In this document: in pieces, positions 6,648 to 12,534 of the stretch
Numbering within the stretch: position 1 is the stretch's first letter
Layout of the letters: every line of letters begins with the position of its first letter
Origin: an uncultured Oscillospiraceae bacterium
GTDB lineage: Bacteria > Bacillota > Clostridia > Oscillospirales > Oscillospiraceae
Assembly (NCBI GenBank): GCA_900769835.1
Contig: CAAGIE010000089.1
Span: forward strand, 1 to 12,534
Length of the DNA stretch: 12,534 nucleotides
Reading direction: 5' to 3'
Notes under the pieces: model-generated
What the model was told of the DNA's origin: nothing
The model's database searches: none
Seen by the model: the letters and a program-made list of their open reading frames with translations, nothing else
Program-made: the position numbers and the translations under genes

Positions 6648-8024
6648 TCAAATAAATTTTTCAATGTAGTTGATTTGGGTGTCGATGGATGCCAGGTTTG
6701 TGCCGCCTGCAGAGATGCGGGTCTCCACGCAGTTTCTCAGGTCGATAGCCTGGTAAACATCCTGTTCGAATGCGGGTTCAAAAGATTGATATGTTTCAAG
6801 AGGAAGTTCCTCCAAAACAACGTTGTTTGCGATGCAGTATGCAACGATCTGACCAACGGTTTTGTATGCGGCACGGAAGGGGATACCCTTTTTTGCCAGA
6901 TAGTCAGCCAGGTCAGTGGCGTTGATAAAGCCTTTTTGCGCCGCCCGGAGCATATTCTCCGGAAGCGCCTTCATGGTGGCGATCATAGGCGGGAACACGG
7001 TCAGGCACTGCTTAACGGTGTCGATCGCATCAAAGATCGCTTCCTTATCCTCCTGCATATCCTTGTTGTATGCCAGGGGAATGCCTTTGAGGATGGTCAG
7101 CATTGCCATCAGGTCGCCGTATACACGACCGGTCTTGCCACGGACAAGTTCTGCAATGTCGGGGTTCTTCTTCTGGGGCATAATGCTGGAGCCGGTGGTG
7201 TAGGAGTCGTCCAGTTCAATGAACTTAAACTCCCAACTTGCCCAGAGGATCACCTCTTCCGAGAAGCGGGAAAGATGCATCATCACAGTGGCGAAAGCAT
7301 TTAAAAGTTCCACACAGAAGTCCCGATCGGAAACACCGTCGATACTGTTGAGGCAGATGCCGTCAAAGCCCAGCGCCTTTGCAGTCATCTCCCGGTCGGT
7401 GTTGTAGGTGGTGCCGGCCAGTGCACAACTGCCAAGGGGACTGACGTTCATTCGCTTCACGGCATCCCGGATGCGGTCAATGTCCCGGGAGAACATCATG
7501 CCGTAAGCCAGCAGATGGTGCGCAAAGGTGATGGGTTGCGCCCGCTGCAGATGGGTGTAGCCGGGCATAATAGTGGTCTTGTGGGGCTTAGCCTGGGAAA
7601 GGATCGCCTCCAGCAGACCCTGGAGCATCTTGATGATCTCCTGAGCCTCGTCCCGCAGATACAGGCGGATATCCACCGCCACCTGATCGTTACGGCTGCG
7701 GGCAGTATGTAAGCGCTTGCCGGCGTCACCAATGCGCTTTGTCAGTTCTGCCTCGATGAACATGTGAATGTCCTCGGCGGCAAAGTCGATCATAAGCGCG
7801 CCGTTGTCCAGATCCTGCAGGATGGCATCCAGGCCTCCCAGGATCAACTCCAGATCCTCTCCGCTGATGATATTCTTTGCCGCCAGCATGGTGGCGTGGG
7901 CCATAGAGCCCTGAATGTCCTGCCGGTACATACGGCTATCGAAGTGGATGGAGGAATTAAAATCGTCTGCCTGGGCGTCCAGTGCCTTTGCAAAACGCCC
8001 GGCCCACATCTTATCTTTCATCAT
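6648..8024 (-). CDS. argH: Argininosuccinate lyase
   Basis: It splits argininosuccinate into arginine and fumarate, the last step of arginine synthesis, as a cytoplasmic homotetramer. The 458-residue protein has the three conserved regions of the fumarase/lyase superfamily: HTARSRNDQV at 106-115, GYTHLQRAQP at 155-164, and the signature GSSIMPQKKNPD at 278-289 with the catalytic serine. Length matches the family (about 455-465). The first ATG overlaps the argG stop as TAATG; a second ATG follows directly, so the true N-terminus may be one residue shorter. No strong ribosome site is seen, so it is probably translated by ribosomes finishing argG. Confidence 0.96.
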   Translation of the reverse strand: MMKDKMWAGRFAKALDAQADDFNSSIHFDSRMYRQDIQGSMAHATMLAAKNIISGEDLELILGGLDAILQDLDNGALMIDFAAEDIHMFIEAELTKRIGDAGKRLHTARSRNDQVAVDIRLYLRDEAQEIIKMLQGLLEAILSQAKPHKTTIMPGYTHLQRAQPITFAHHLLAYGMMFSRDIDRIRDAVKRMNVSPLGSCALAGTTYNTDREMTAKALGFDGICLNSIDGVSDRDFCVELLNAFATVMMHLSRFSEEVILWASWEFKFIELDDSYTTGSSIMPQKKNPDIAELVRGKTGRVYGDLMAMLTILKGIPLAYNKDMQEDKEAIFDAIDTVKQCLTVFPPMIATMKALPENMLRAAQKGFINATDLADYLAKKGIPFRAAYKTVGQIVAYCIANNVVLEELPLETYQSFEPAFEQDVYQAIDLRNCVETRISAGGTNLASIDTQINYIEKFI

Positions 8025-9250
8025 TACTTCTTGTTCTTGGCATCTACCTGAGCCTGCACAGAGATGGGCAGACCGAAGAGGTTAATAAAGCCGGTAGCGT
8101 CAGCCTGATTGTAAACGTGATCCTCACCGAAGGTGCAGATCTCCTCGTTGTAGAGGGACCAGTCGCTCCATGCGCCGGCCTTGATCATATTGCCCTTGTA
8201 AAGTTTCACGCGAACCTTACCGGTGACGTGCTCCTGAGTCTTGGTGACGAATGCGGAGAGTGCCTCACGCAGGGGAGTGTACCACTGACCGTTGTACAGC
8301 AGTTCTGCGAAGCAAACGCTCAGTTCCTGCTTCTTGTGGGAGGTCAGCTTATCCAGACACAGGGTCTCCAGATAGTTGTGCGCGAAGTAGAGGATCGCAC
8401 CACCGGGAGTCTCATAGACACCGCGGCACTTCATACCCACCAGACGGTTTTCCACGATGTCCAAGAGGCCGATGCCATTGGCGCCGCCGATCTCGTTGAG
8501 TTTGAGGATGATGTCCTTGGCGCTCATCTTCACGCCGTCCAGAGCCACGGGCACGCCTGCTTCAAACTCCAGTTCCACATAGGTGGGCTTGTCGGGAGCC
8601 TGCATGGGGGAAACGCCCATTTCCAGGAAGCCTTCCTTTTCGTACAGAGGCTCGTTGCCGGTATCTTCCAGATCCAGACCCTCGTGGGACAGATGCCACA
8701 GGTTCTTATCCTTGGAGTAGTTGGTCTCGCGGTTGATCTTCAGGGGAACGTTGTGTGCCTCTGCATAGTCGATCTCCTCGTCGCGGGACTTGATGTTCCA
8801 CTCGCGCCAGGGAGCGATGATCTTCATGCCGGGAGCAAAAGCCTTGACGGCCAGTTCGAAACGAACCTGATCGTTGCCCTTGCCGGTGCAGCCGTGGCAA
8901 ACGGCATCCGCGCCCTCGCGGATAGCGATCTCAGCCAGACGCTTGCCAATGATGGGACGGGCCAGGGAAGTACCCAGCAGGTACTCCTCGTACTTGGCGC
9001 CGGCCTGCATGGTGGGGATGATCATATCGTTGACGAACTCGTCGGTGAGGTCTTCCACATACAACTTGGAAGCGCCGGTCTTCAGAGCCTTCTCCTCCAG
9101 ACCCTCCAGTTCGTCAGCCTGACCAACGTTGCCGGAAACGGCAATGATCTCGGGATTGTCGTAGTTCTCCTTCAGCCAGGGAATGATAATGGAAGTGTCC
9201 AGGCCACCGGAGTAAGCCAGTACAACTTTCTTGATTTTCTGTTCGCTCAT
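8024..9250 (-). CDS. argG: Argininosuccinate synthase
   Basis: It condenses citrulline with aspartate using ATP to make argininosuccinate. The 408-residue protein begins with the pyrophosphatase-type ATP loop AYSGGLDTS at 12-20 and has the second signature GCTGKGNDQVRFE at 120-132. Further conserved stretches such as APWREW and EGLDLEDTGNEP are present. Length matches the roughly 400-residue class. It is the first gene of the operon, with a GGGAGG ribosome site nine bases before the ATG, a 50-base leader with a hairpin, and a near-consensus promoter overlapped by an ARG-like box. Repression by an ArgR-type regulator when arginine is plentiful is expected from the sites and from what is known of this pathway. 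Confidence 0.97.
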   Translation of the reverse strand: MSEQKIKKVVLAYSGGLDTSIIIPWLKENYDNPEIIAVSGNVGQADELEGLEEKALKTGASKLYVEDLTDEFVNDMIIPTMQAGAKYEEYLLGTSLARPIIGKRLAEIAIREGADAVCHGCTGKGNDQVRFELAVKAFAPGMKIIAPWREWNIKSRDEEIDYAEAHNVPLKINRETNYSKDKNLWHLSHEGLDLEDTGNEPLYEKEGFLEMGVSPMQAPDKPTYVELEFEAGVPVALDGVKMSAKDIILKLNEIGGANGIGLLDIVENRLVGMKCRGVYETPGGAILYFAHNYLETLCLDKLTSHKKQELSVCFAELLYNGQWYTPLREALSAFVTKTQEHVTGKVRVKLYKGNMIKAGAWSDWSLYNEEICTFGEDHVYNQADATGFINLFGLPISVQAQVDAKNKK

Positions 9251-9266
9251 AATGAATTACCTCCCG

Positions 9267-9289
9267 AATATACACGGCGGGTGTATATT
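9267..9289 (-). promoter_or_regulatory. Leader hairpin just upstream of the argG ribosome site
   Basis: AATATACAC pairs perfectly with GTGTATATT around the loop CCGCC (minus strand reading), a 9-bp stem that ends one base before the GGGAGG ribosome site. It would occupy the 5' leader of the mRNA. No T-tract follows, so a terminator is unlikely; an mRNA stabiliser or translational control element is possible. Confidence 0.55.
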
Positions 9290-9308
9290 GTTTTGAAATT
9301 ATGCAATG

Positions 9309-9337
9309 ATTATAGCACTCAGTGTATACTTATGCAA
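9309..9337 (-). promoter_or_regulatory. Promoter of the arg operon
   Basis: On the minus strand TTGCAT (9337-9332), 17 bp, then TATAAT (9314-9309), preceded by TGC so that it is also an extended -10. Transcription would begin near 9302, leaving a leader of about 52 bases before argG. Confidence 0.8.
9323..9336. promoter_or_regulatory. Proximal ARG-like box over the argG promoter
   Basis: TGTATACTTATGCA fits TGnATA-nn-TATnCA with both halves intact. It overlaps the -35 element by five bases and fills most of the spacer, the same placement as the half box at 514-527. This is a classical repressor position for ArgR/AhrC. Confidence 0.7.
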
Positions 9338-9340
9338 GAG

Positions 9341-9367
9341 TAAAATTGAAAAAATTGGGCAATTTTA
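9341..9367. repeat. AT-rich inverted repeat between the proximal and distal boxes
   Basis: TAAAATTG (9341-9348) is complementary to CAATTTTA (9360-9367) with an 11-base loop. It lies just upstream of the argG -35 element. It may be an UP-element-like or bending sequence; no T-tract suggests a terminator. Confidence 0.35.
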
Positions 9368-9462
9368 TCAACAAAAAGCCACTGAATAACCCGCAAATCC
9401 TTGTGCAACTTGTCAACTTTTGGCAAAAAGGCACACTAAGACCGCAAAATATAGAAAAATAC

Positions 9463-9476
9463 TGCATAAATATACA
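9463..9476. promoter_or_regulatory. Distal ARG-like box upstream of argG
   Basis: TGCATAAATATACA fits TGnATA-nn-TATnCA with both halves intact. Its centre is 140 bp from the proximal box centre and about 167 bp upstream of the argG start. It lies between the acetyltransferase terminator and argG, so argG is the only obvious target. Confidence 0.65.
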
Positions 9477-9483
9477 AAAATAA

Positions 9484-9497
9484 TGTATATATACGGA
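9484..9497. promoter_or_regulatory. Tandem weak ARG-like box
   Basis: TGTATATATACGGA has a perfect left half TGTATA and a poor right half. Its centre lies exactly 21 bp from that of the box at 9463-9476, the spacing of paired ARG boxes. Confidence 0.4.
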
Positions 9498-9502
9498 GTA
9501 AA

Positions 9503-9528
9503 ACACCCCCTGCGTTTGCAGGGGGTGT
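9503..9528 (-). terminator. Terminator of the acetyltransferase transcription unit
   Basis: An 11-bp perfect stem (ACACCCCCTGC with GCAGGGGGTGT) with loop AAAC on the minus strand, running into a short TTTTA tract, four bases after the acetyltransferase stop. It insulates argG regulation from upstream transcription. Confidence 0.75.
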
Positions 9529-9532
9529 ACAG

Positions 9533-10183
9533 TTATCTTACCACGGAAGAGTGTCGATAGATGTAGAATTCTTCCTGACTGGGCATCCAGGCTTTTTCCT
9601 TCGGAGGGAAGGTGGCGTCAAAGGCTTCCACGGCGGCTGTGTCCTCACAGCAGTCGGCAGCGGTGCTGGGGATGTACATCCACTTTTTGCCCTCCAGCGC
9701 ACCGGGAACCAGTTCACAGACCAGCAGGGCAGTGGGGAAGTTCCCCTCCACCACAAAGCTTACATTCTTCTTTTTGCAGCTGACGAATCCGCGGCTGACA
9801 TAGTTGCCAGGGTTGCCGAAATTGATGTTCACATCATAACCCATTTCCCTGGCTTTTTGGAAGGAGTGCTCAATTAGCAGTTTGCCGTATTTCTGTCGCT
9901 GATATTTGGGGGCAACGCACAGAGGACCGAACGAGAGAATCTCTTTCCGGCTGCCGGTATCGTCTTCCAGCCAGGCTTTGGTGTACATGATGTTGCCAAT
10001 AATCTCCCCATCTTTTTCCAGCACGAAGGCAAGTTCCGGGAGGAAATCGGGGTGGGAGCGCATCTTATGTACATAGTAATGCTCGTCTGCGCCGGGCTTA
10101 TAGACATTCCAGAAACTCTCCCGTGTCAGGTTCTCCACTGCCCGGAAATCTGCAGGCATTTCATTTCGAATGATAATATCCAT
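9533..10183 (-). CDS. GNAT-family N-acetyltransferase (YhbS-like, COG3153 type)
   Basis: This 216-residue cytoplasmic protein should move an acetyl group from acetyl-CoA to an amine; the acceptor is unknown. The N-terminal start IIIRNEMPADFRAV is typical of GNAT proteins. The acetyl-CoA loop is at 86-104 (GPLCVAPKYQRQKYGKLLI, with Q-R-Q-K-Y-G standing for the usual R/QxxGxG/A). GNPGNYVSRGF at 123-133 matches the GxPxYYxRFGF element of YhbS-like enzymes. The C-terminal 80 residues are less conserved in type. Only a weak AAGG site lies 10 bases before the ATG, so it is probably co-expressed with the small gene 30 bases upstream. Nothing ties it to arginine metabolism beyond proximity. Confidence 0.85.
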   Translation of the reverse strand: MDIIIRNEMPADFRAVENLTRESFWNVYKPGADEHYYVHKMRSHPDFLPELAFVLEKDGEIIGNIMYTKAWLEDDTGSRKEILSFGPLCVAPKYQRQKYGKLLIEHSFQKAREMGYDVNINFGNPGNYVSRGFVSCKKKNVSFVVEGNFPTALLVCELVPGALEGKKWMYIPSTAADCCEDTAAVEAFDATFPPKEKAWMPSQEEFYIYRHSSVVR

Positions 10184-10213
10184 GATTGTGAAACCTTAAT
10201 ATCGATAAGTATT

Positions 10214-10441
10214 TTAGAGTTCCGTAAATTCGTAGATGTAGGTTACGGTACCGTTGTCGTAGGTGTATACGATTTGACCGCCTGGCAGGATCTCTTTTTG
10301 GAATTTGTTGAATTCGATTCCGTGCTTGGTGCGGACAAAGTCGTCAGTGTTTTCCAACTCAGCTTCTTCGAAGAATGTCTGCGGATGTGCGGCACCAGCA
10401 CAGCCGTTGAGAAATTTGGCAACAATCTCATATTCTTTCAT
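10214..10441 (-). CDS. Hypothetical small protein, 75 residues
   Basis: I do not recognise this protein. It is real by its ribosome site: a full AGGAGG seven bases before the ATG. It is acidic to neutral, without signal peptide or membrane segment, and alternates short predicted strands and helices: KEYEIVAKFLNGCAG at the start, a middle acidic helix (FFEEAELENTDDF), and a strand-rich end (GGQIVYTYDNGTVTYIYEF). One cysteine (14) is present. It lies 30 bases before the acetyltransferase gene on the same strand, so the two probably form an operon with promoter at 10497-10525. Its function may be linked to the acetyltransferase, but that is a guess. Confidence 0.75.
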   Translation of the reverse strand: MKEYEIVAKFLNGCAGAAHPQTFFEEAELENTDDFVRTKHGIEFNKFQKEILPGGQIVYTYDNGTVTYIYEFTEL

Positions 10442-10496
10442 AAAAAGTCCTCCTAATTTATTTTGCCGATATACGGGATTTGTTCAGTCTGCGCAT

Positions 10497-10525
10497 AGTT
10501 TACAATATTTTCTCCGAAAATTCAA
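10497..10525 (-). promoter_or_regulatory. Possible promoter for the small gene and acetyltransferase
   Basis: On the minus strand TTGAAT (10525-10520), 17 bp, TAAACT (10502-10497), each 4 of 6 to consensus. The start near 10490 leaves a leader of about 48 bases. Confidence 0.4.
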
Positions 10526-10537
10526 GCAAAAGTGCTT

Positions 10538-10566
10538 TTGAAATTCGGGGGAAATAAAGTTATAAT
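10538..10566 (+). promoter_or_regulatory. Promoter of the carD-like gene
   Basis: TTGAAA (10538-10543), 17 bp, TATAAT (10561-10566). Transcription would begin near 10573. It is divergent from the candidate promoter at 10497-10525, with a dyad (AAGCA-AAAG-TGCTT, 10524-10537) at the junction of the two -35 elements. Confidence 0.75.
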
Positions 10567-10605
10567 ATACATGTGGACAATTCGTAAAGTGGGAGGATAG
10601 CGGCT

Positions 10606-11109
10606 ATGTTTCAGGTAAATGATGTGATCGTATACGGCACCCAGGGTGTTTGTAAAATTACAGGCAAAGAAGAGAAAAGCATCAGCGGAAAGAAAAGGAC
10701 CTATTTCGTTCTGCAGCCTGTCAATGAAAAAGGCGCAACCATTTTTGTACCCACGGATAATGAGCTTGCCCTTAAGAAAATGCGCCGGTTGCTGACGGAA
10801 GAAGAGATCCACAAGCTGATCGATTCCATGCCTGAGCAAAGTACAGTGTGGGAGGAAAATGAAAACCAGCGTAAAGAGCGTTATAAAAGCATTCTGGCCA
10901 AGGGCGACCATCTGGAGATGATCCAAATGATCAAGGCCATCTACACCCACAAAATAAAGCGGGAAGCGGAAGGCAAACGCTTGCACATATCCGATGATCG
11001 TTTTTTTAAGGATGCTGAGCAGATCCTCTATAATGAATTCCAGTATGTACTGGGATTGTCCGATAAAGAGAATATGATGTCCTACATTTTTGCGCGGCTT
11101 GAAAAGTGA
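10606..11109 (+). CDS. CarD/CdnL-family transcriptional regulator
   Basis: This 167-residue protein belongs to the CarD_CdnL_TRCF family, which binds the beta subunit of RNA polymerase and steadies the open promoter complex. The N-terminal RNA-polymerase-interacting domain is clear: MFQVNDVIVYGTQGVCKITGKEE, then a strand-rich part through about residue 55 (YFVLQPV, IFVPTDN). The remaining residues are helical and charged, as in the DNA-binding C-terminal domain of CarD. Length is normal for the family. The ribosome site GGGAGG is nine bases before the ATG. It stands alone between its own promoter and terminator. Some Clostridia carry several CarD copies, so it may be one of a set; which genes it affects cannot be seen here. 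Confidence 0.9.
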   Translation: MFQVNDVIVYGTQGVCKITGKEEKSISGKKRTYFVLQPVNEKGATIFVPTDNELALKKMRRLLTEEEIHKLIDSMPEQSTVWEENENQRKERYKSILAKGDHLEMIQMIKAIYTHKIKREAEGKRLHISDDRFFKDAEQILYNEFQYVLGLSDKENMMSYIFARLEK

Positions 11110-11124
11110 AGAACATATCGTTAT

Positions 11125-11159
11125 AGCGGCAGGGAGATTTTCGTCTCTCTGCCGCTTTT
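11125..11159 (+). terminator. Terminator of the carD-like gene
   Basis: A 13-bp stem with one G-T wobble (AGCGGCAGGGAGA with TCTCTCTGCCGCT) around a six-base loop TTTTCG, ending in TTTT. It begins 15 bases after the stop codon. Confidence 0.88.
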
Positions 11160-11334
11160 GATTTGGCGTTTATTGTTTGAAAGATTGTGATTATTCGGGA
11201 ACAGAAGAAATATAATGGTGGTGTTTTTTTATTGGTTATTGAAGATGTGCCGGAGGTTTCGACAGAATAACGCAAAATCCGACATCAACAACAGTAAAAG
11301 ATATGGCAGAACAAGAAAAAAATCAAATAATCCT
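11160..11334. other. Intergenic DNA with no recognised feature
   Basis: No supported gene or RNA is seen. A 48-codon frame from the ATG at 11215 lacks a ribosome site and would run through the next promoter, so I do not count it. A TATAAT at 11211-11216 has no good -35 element. Confidence 0.5.
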
Positions 11335-11362
11335 TTGACATTACAAGAAAAAAGAGTATAAT
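11335..11362 (+). promoter_or_regulatory. Strong promoter of the polysaccharide locus
   Basis: Perfect TTGACA (11335-11340) and perfect TATAAT (11357-11362) with a 16-bp spacer that is A-rich. Start near 11369, giving an 87-base leader before the Wzz-like gene. Confidence 0.8.
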
Positions 11363-11455
11363 AAAATAGTTGTGATATGTGCTTTGGATAAGATCCTTGT
11401 GAGCATTTATATAATCGAAGAAGATGCGAGCGTTTATCGTGGAAGAGGTGCGGTT

Positions 11456-12196
11456 ATGAAAAAGGAAGATCGTGAAATTAATTTGCTGCAGTTAGGCAGA
11501 GTGCTGCTGCAGAATGCAAAATATATTATTGTGGCAACTTTGATTGTTGCGCTGATGGGTTTGTTGATCAGTGCCTTTTTGGTCACTCCTGTTTATCAGG
11601 CAAGTGCGAAAATGATCGTCAACACCCGTGTGGATTCCAGTGAGAATTTGACCAACGATCAGCTGAACTCCGCAAAGAGCCTGGTGGATACCTATGCGGT
11701 GATCATCACCAGCCGAGATGTGCTGCTCCAGATCAAGGATGAACTGAACCTCACAATGTCTGTGAAGTCTTTGAAGAACAGTATTCAGGTCCAGGCGGTG
11801 GAAAAGACCCAGGTTATGGAGATCACCGTTCGGCACGAAAGCCCTGCTGTCGCATTGGCAGTGGCGGATAAGATCCTGGAGATCGCTCCGGATGTGCTGA
11901 TGGAAACGGTGGAAGCCGGTTCCGTAAAGCCGGTGGAGCAGGCGCACGTTGGCGACAAGCCGGTGTCCCCCAATATTGGTAAAAATACAGTTATTTTCGC
12001 GGCTGTCGGCTTTGCCCTGGCCAGCGTGGTGTTCATTGTGATTTTCTTCCTGGATGCCACATATAAGTCCGAGTTGGATATCCAGGAGGATCTGGGCCTG
12101 CCCGTTCTGGGCGTGATCCCCGCCGCGGACAGTTGCAAAAATCAGTCCGGTTACGGATATAAGCGTTCTGCAAAACCCGCAAAAGGAAGCAGGTGA
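11456..12196 (+). CDS. Wzz/YveK-like polysaccharide chain-length and kinase-modulator protein
   Basis: This 246-residue membrane protein belongs to the Wzz family that sets polysaccharide chain length and, in Gram-positive bacteria, activates its partner tyrosine kinase. Two membrane segments frame an extracellular domain: about 23-44 and 177-199. The external part starts with TPVYQASAKMIVNTR and ends at the proline motif KPVSPN before the second segment. The cytoplasmic tail DATYKSELDIQEDLGLPVLGVIP (split here: DATYKSELDIQ, EDLGLPVLGVIP) is the kinase-activating region. The frame stays open upstream to a GTG at 11372, but that lies at the predicted transcription start and has no ribosome site; the ATG at 11456 has AGAGG seven bases upstream, so I chose it. 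The kinase gene follows five bases after its stop. Confidence 0.88.
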   Translation: MKKEDREINLLQLGRVLLQNAKYIIVATLIVALMGLLISAFLVTPVYQASAKMIVNTRVDSSENLTNDQLNSAKSLVDTYAVIITSRDVLLQIKDELNLTMSVKSLKNSIQVQAVEKTQVMEITVRHESPAVALAVADKILEIAPDVLMETVEAGSVKPVEQAHVGDKPVSPNIGKNTVIFAAVGFALASVVFIVIFFLDATYKSELDIQEDLGLPVLGVIPAADSCKNQSGYGYKRSAKPAKGSR

Positions 12197-12201
12197 GAGC
12201 C

Positions 12202-12534
12202 ATGATGAAGAAAAAAACCGCTGCGGTCAAAGTCAAGACACCGCAGTTGATCAATGATGCAGTCCCCTTCGAGTATGAAGAGGCATATAAGTCCCTGCGT
12301 ACCAGTTTCAAGTTTGTGGCGGTCAATGGCAAGAACCGTAAGGTCGTGGTGACCAGTACCCTGCAGGGCGAGGGCAAGAGCAGTGTTTGTATCAATCTGG
12401 CCATTTCCCTGGCGCAGACCGGCAGCAAGGTGCTGGTGATCGATGCAGATACCAGAAACCCCTCTCTGCACCGGTATTTGCGTATGAAGAAGGATCCCCT
12501 GATGGGTCTTTCCTCCATCCTGGCGGGCGAAATG
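12202..12534 (+). CDS. Bacterial tyrosine kinase (CpsD/CapB/YwqD type), N-terminal part, cut by window end
   Basis: The frame is open from the ATG at 12202 to the window end (111 codons). It encodes the cytoplasmic BY-kinase that pairs with the Wzz-like protein and controls capsule or exopolysaccharide export. EEAYKSLRTSFKF at about 26-38 is the conserved lead-in. Walker A is TSTLQGEGKSS at about 51-61, where the usual proline before GEGKS is glutamine. Walker A' is VLVIDADTRNPSLH at about 77-90, with the usual DADLRRP changed to DADTRNP. The catalytic Walker B and the C-terminal tyrosine cluster lie outside the window. A second ATG at 12205 is equally possible; the ribosome site AGGTGAG overlaps the stop of the preceding gene. 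Confidence 0.88.
   Translation, partial: MMKKKTAAVKVKTPQLINDAVPFEYEEAYKSLRTSFKFVAVNGKNRKVVVTSTLQGEGKSSVCINLAISLAQTGSKVLVIDADTRNPSLHRYLRMKKDPLMGLSSILAGEM

Noticed and set aside
9302..9315. Additional ARG box over the argG -10 (TGCAATGATTATAG)
   Set aside because: It is 21 bp from the proximal box, but only the TGCA end matches and the -10 element explains the rest.
3420..9343. Long plus-strand open frames opposite the arginine operon (for example 3420-4352, 5867-6655, 7982-9343)
   Set aside because: They are antisense shadows of argF, the binding protein and argG, whose own frames have clear family motifs.
10489..10505. ARG-like box upstream of the 75-residue gene (TGCGCATAGTTTACA)
   Set aside because: It resembles the boxes by word but the halves are out of register for the 14-bp form and several key positions fail.
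11372..11455. Upstream extension of the Wzz-like gene from a GTG
   Set aside because: The GTG is about three bases from the predicted transcription start, has no ribosome site, and the added residues do not resemble the family.
1..12534. CRISPR array, insertion sequence or prophage genes
   Set aside because: No spaced direct repeats, transposase, integrase or phage-type genes were seen on either strand.

Overview
The window looks like chromosome of a Gram-positive anaerobe of the class Clostridia (Bacillota), possibly a gut Oscillospirales member. The signs are strong AGGAGG-type ribosome sites, lipoprotein (lipobox) binding proteins for the ABC transporters, a CarD-type regulator, a YveK/BY-kinase polysaccharide pair, and moderate GC genes with AT-rich intergenic DNA. 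The exact genus cannot be read from the sequence.

Layout. 1-240 (minus strand) holds the 5' half of a tRNA-Pro(TGG) cut by the window edge, and upstream of it a second tRNA-Pro 5' half that breaks off inside the anticodon arm although it has a near-consensus promoter. 582-3328 (plus) is a three-gene ABC transporter of the TrpXYZ-like type (lipoprotein, permease, ATPase). 3369-9250 (minus) is one compact operon in transcription order: argG, argH, an amino-acid binding lipoprotein, its permease, its ATPase, and argF. It therefore encodes the last three steps from ornithine to arginine wrapped around a polar amino-acid importer. A shared, convergent terminator hairpin (3336-3367) separates the two operons. 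9533-10441 (minus) holds a GNAT acetyltransferase and an unrecognised 75-residue protein. 10606-11109 (plus) is a CarD-family regulator. 11456-12534 (plus) starts a capsule/exopolysaccharide locus with a Wzz/YveK-like membrane protein and a tyrosine kinase cut by the window end.

How the parts work together. The argG promoter and the promoter of the TrpXYZ-like transporter both carry palindromes of the ARG-box form TGnATA-nn-TATnCA. In each case one box lies across the -35/spacer region and a second, stronger box lies 139-140 bp further upstream, followed or preceded by a weaker box 21 bp away. This predicts that both operons, including an ABC transporter family not usually assigned to arginine, are controlled by an ArgR/AhrC repressor, perhaps by DNA looping. 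This co-regulation is the most interesting signal in the window. It is an inference from DNA motifs and is testable.
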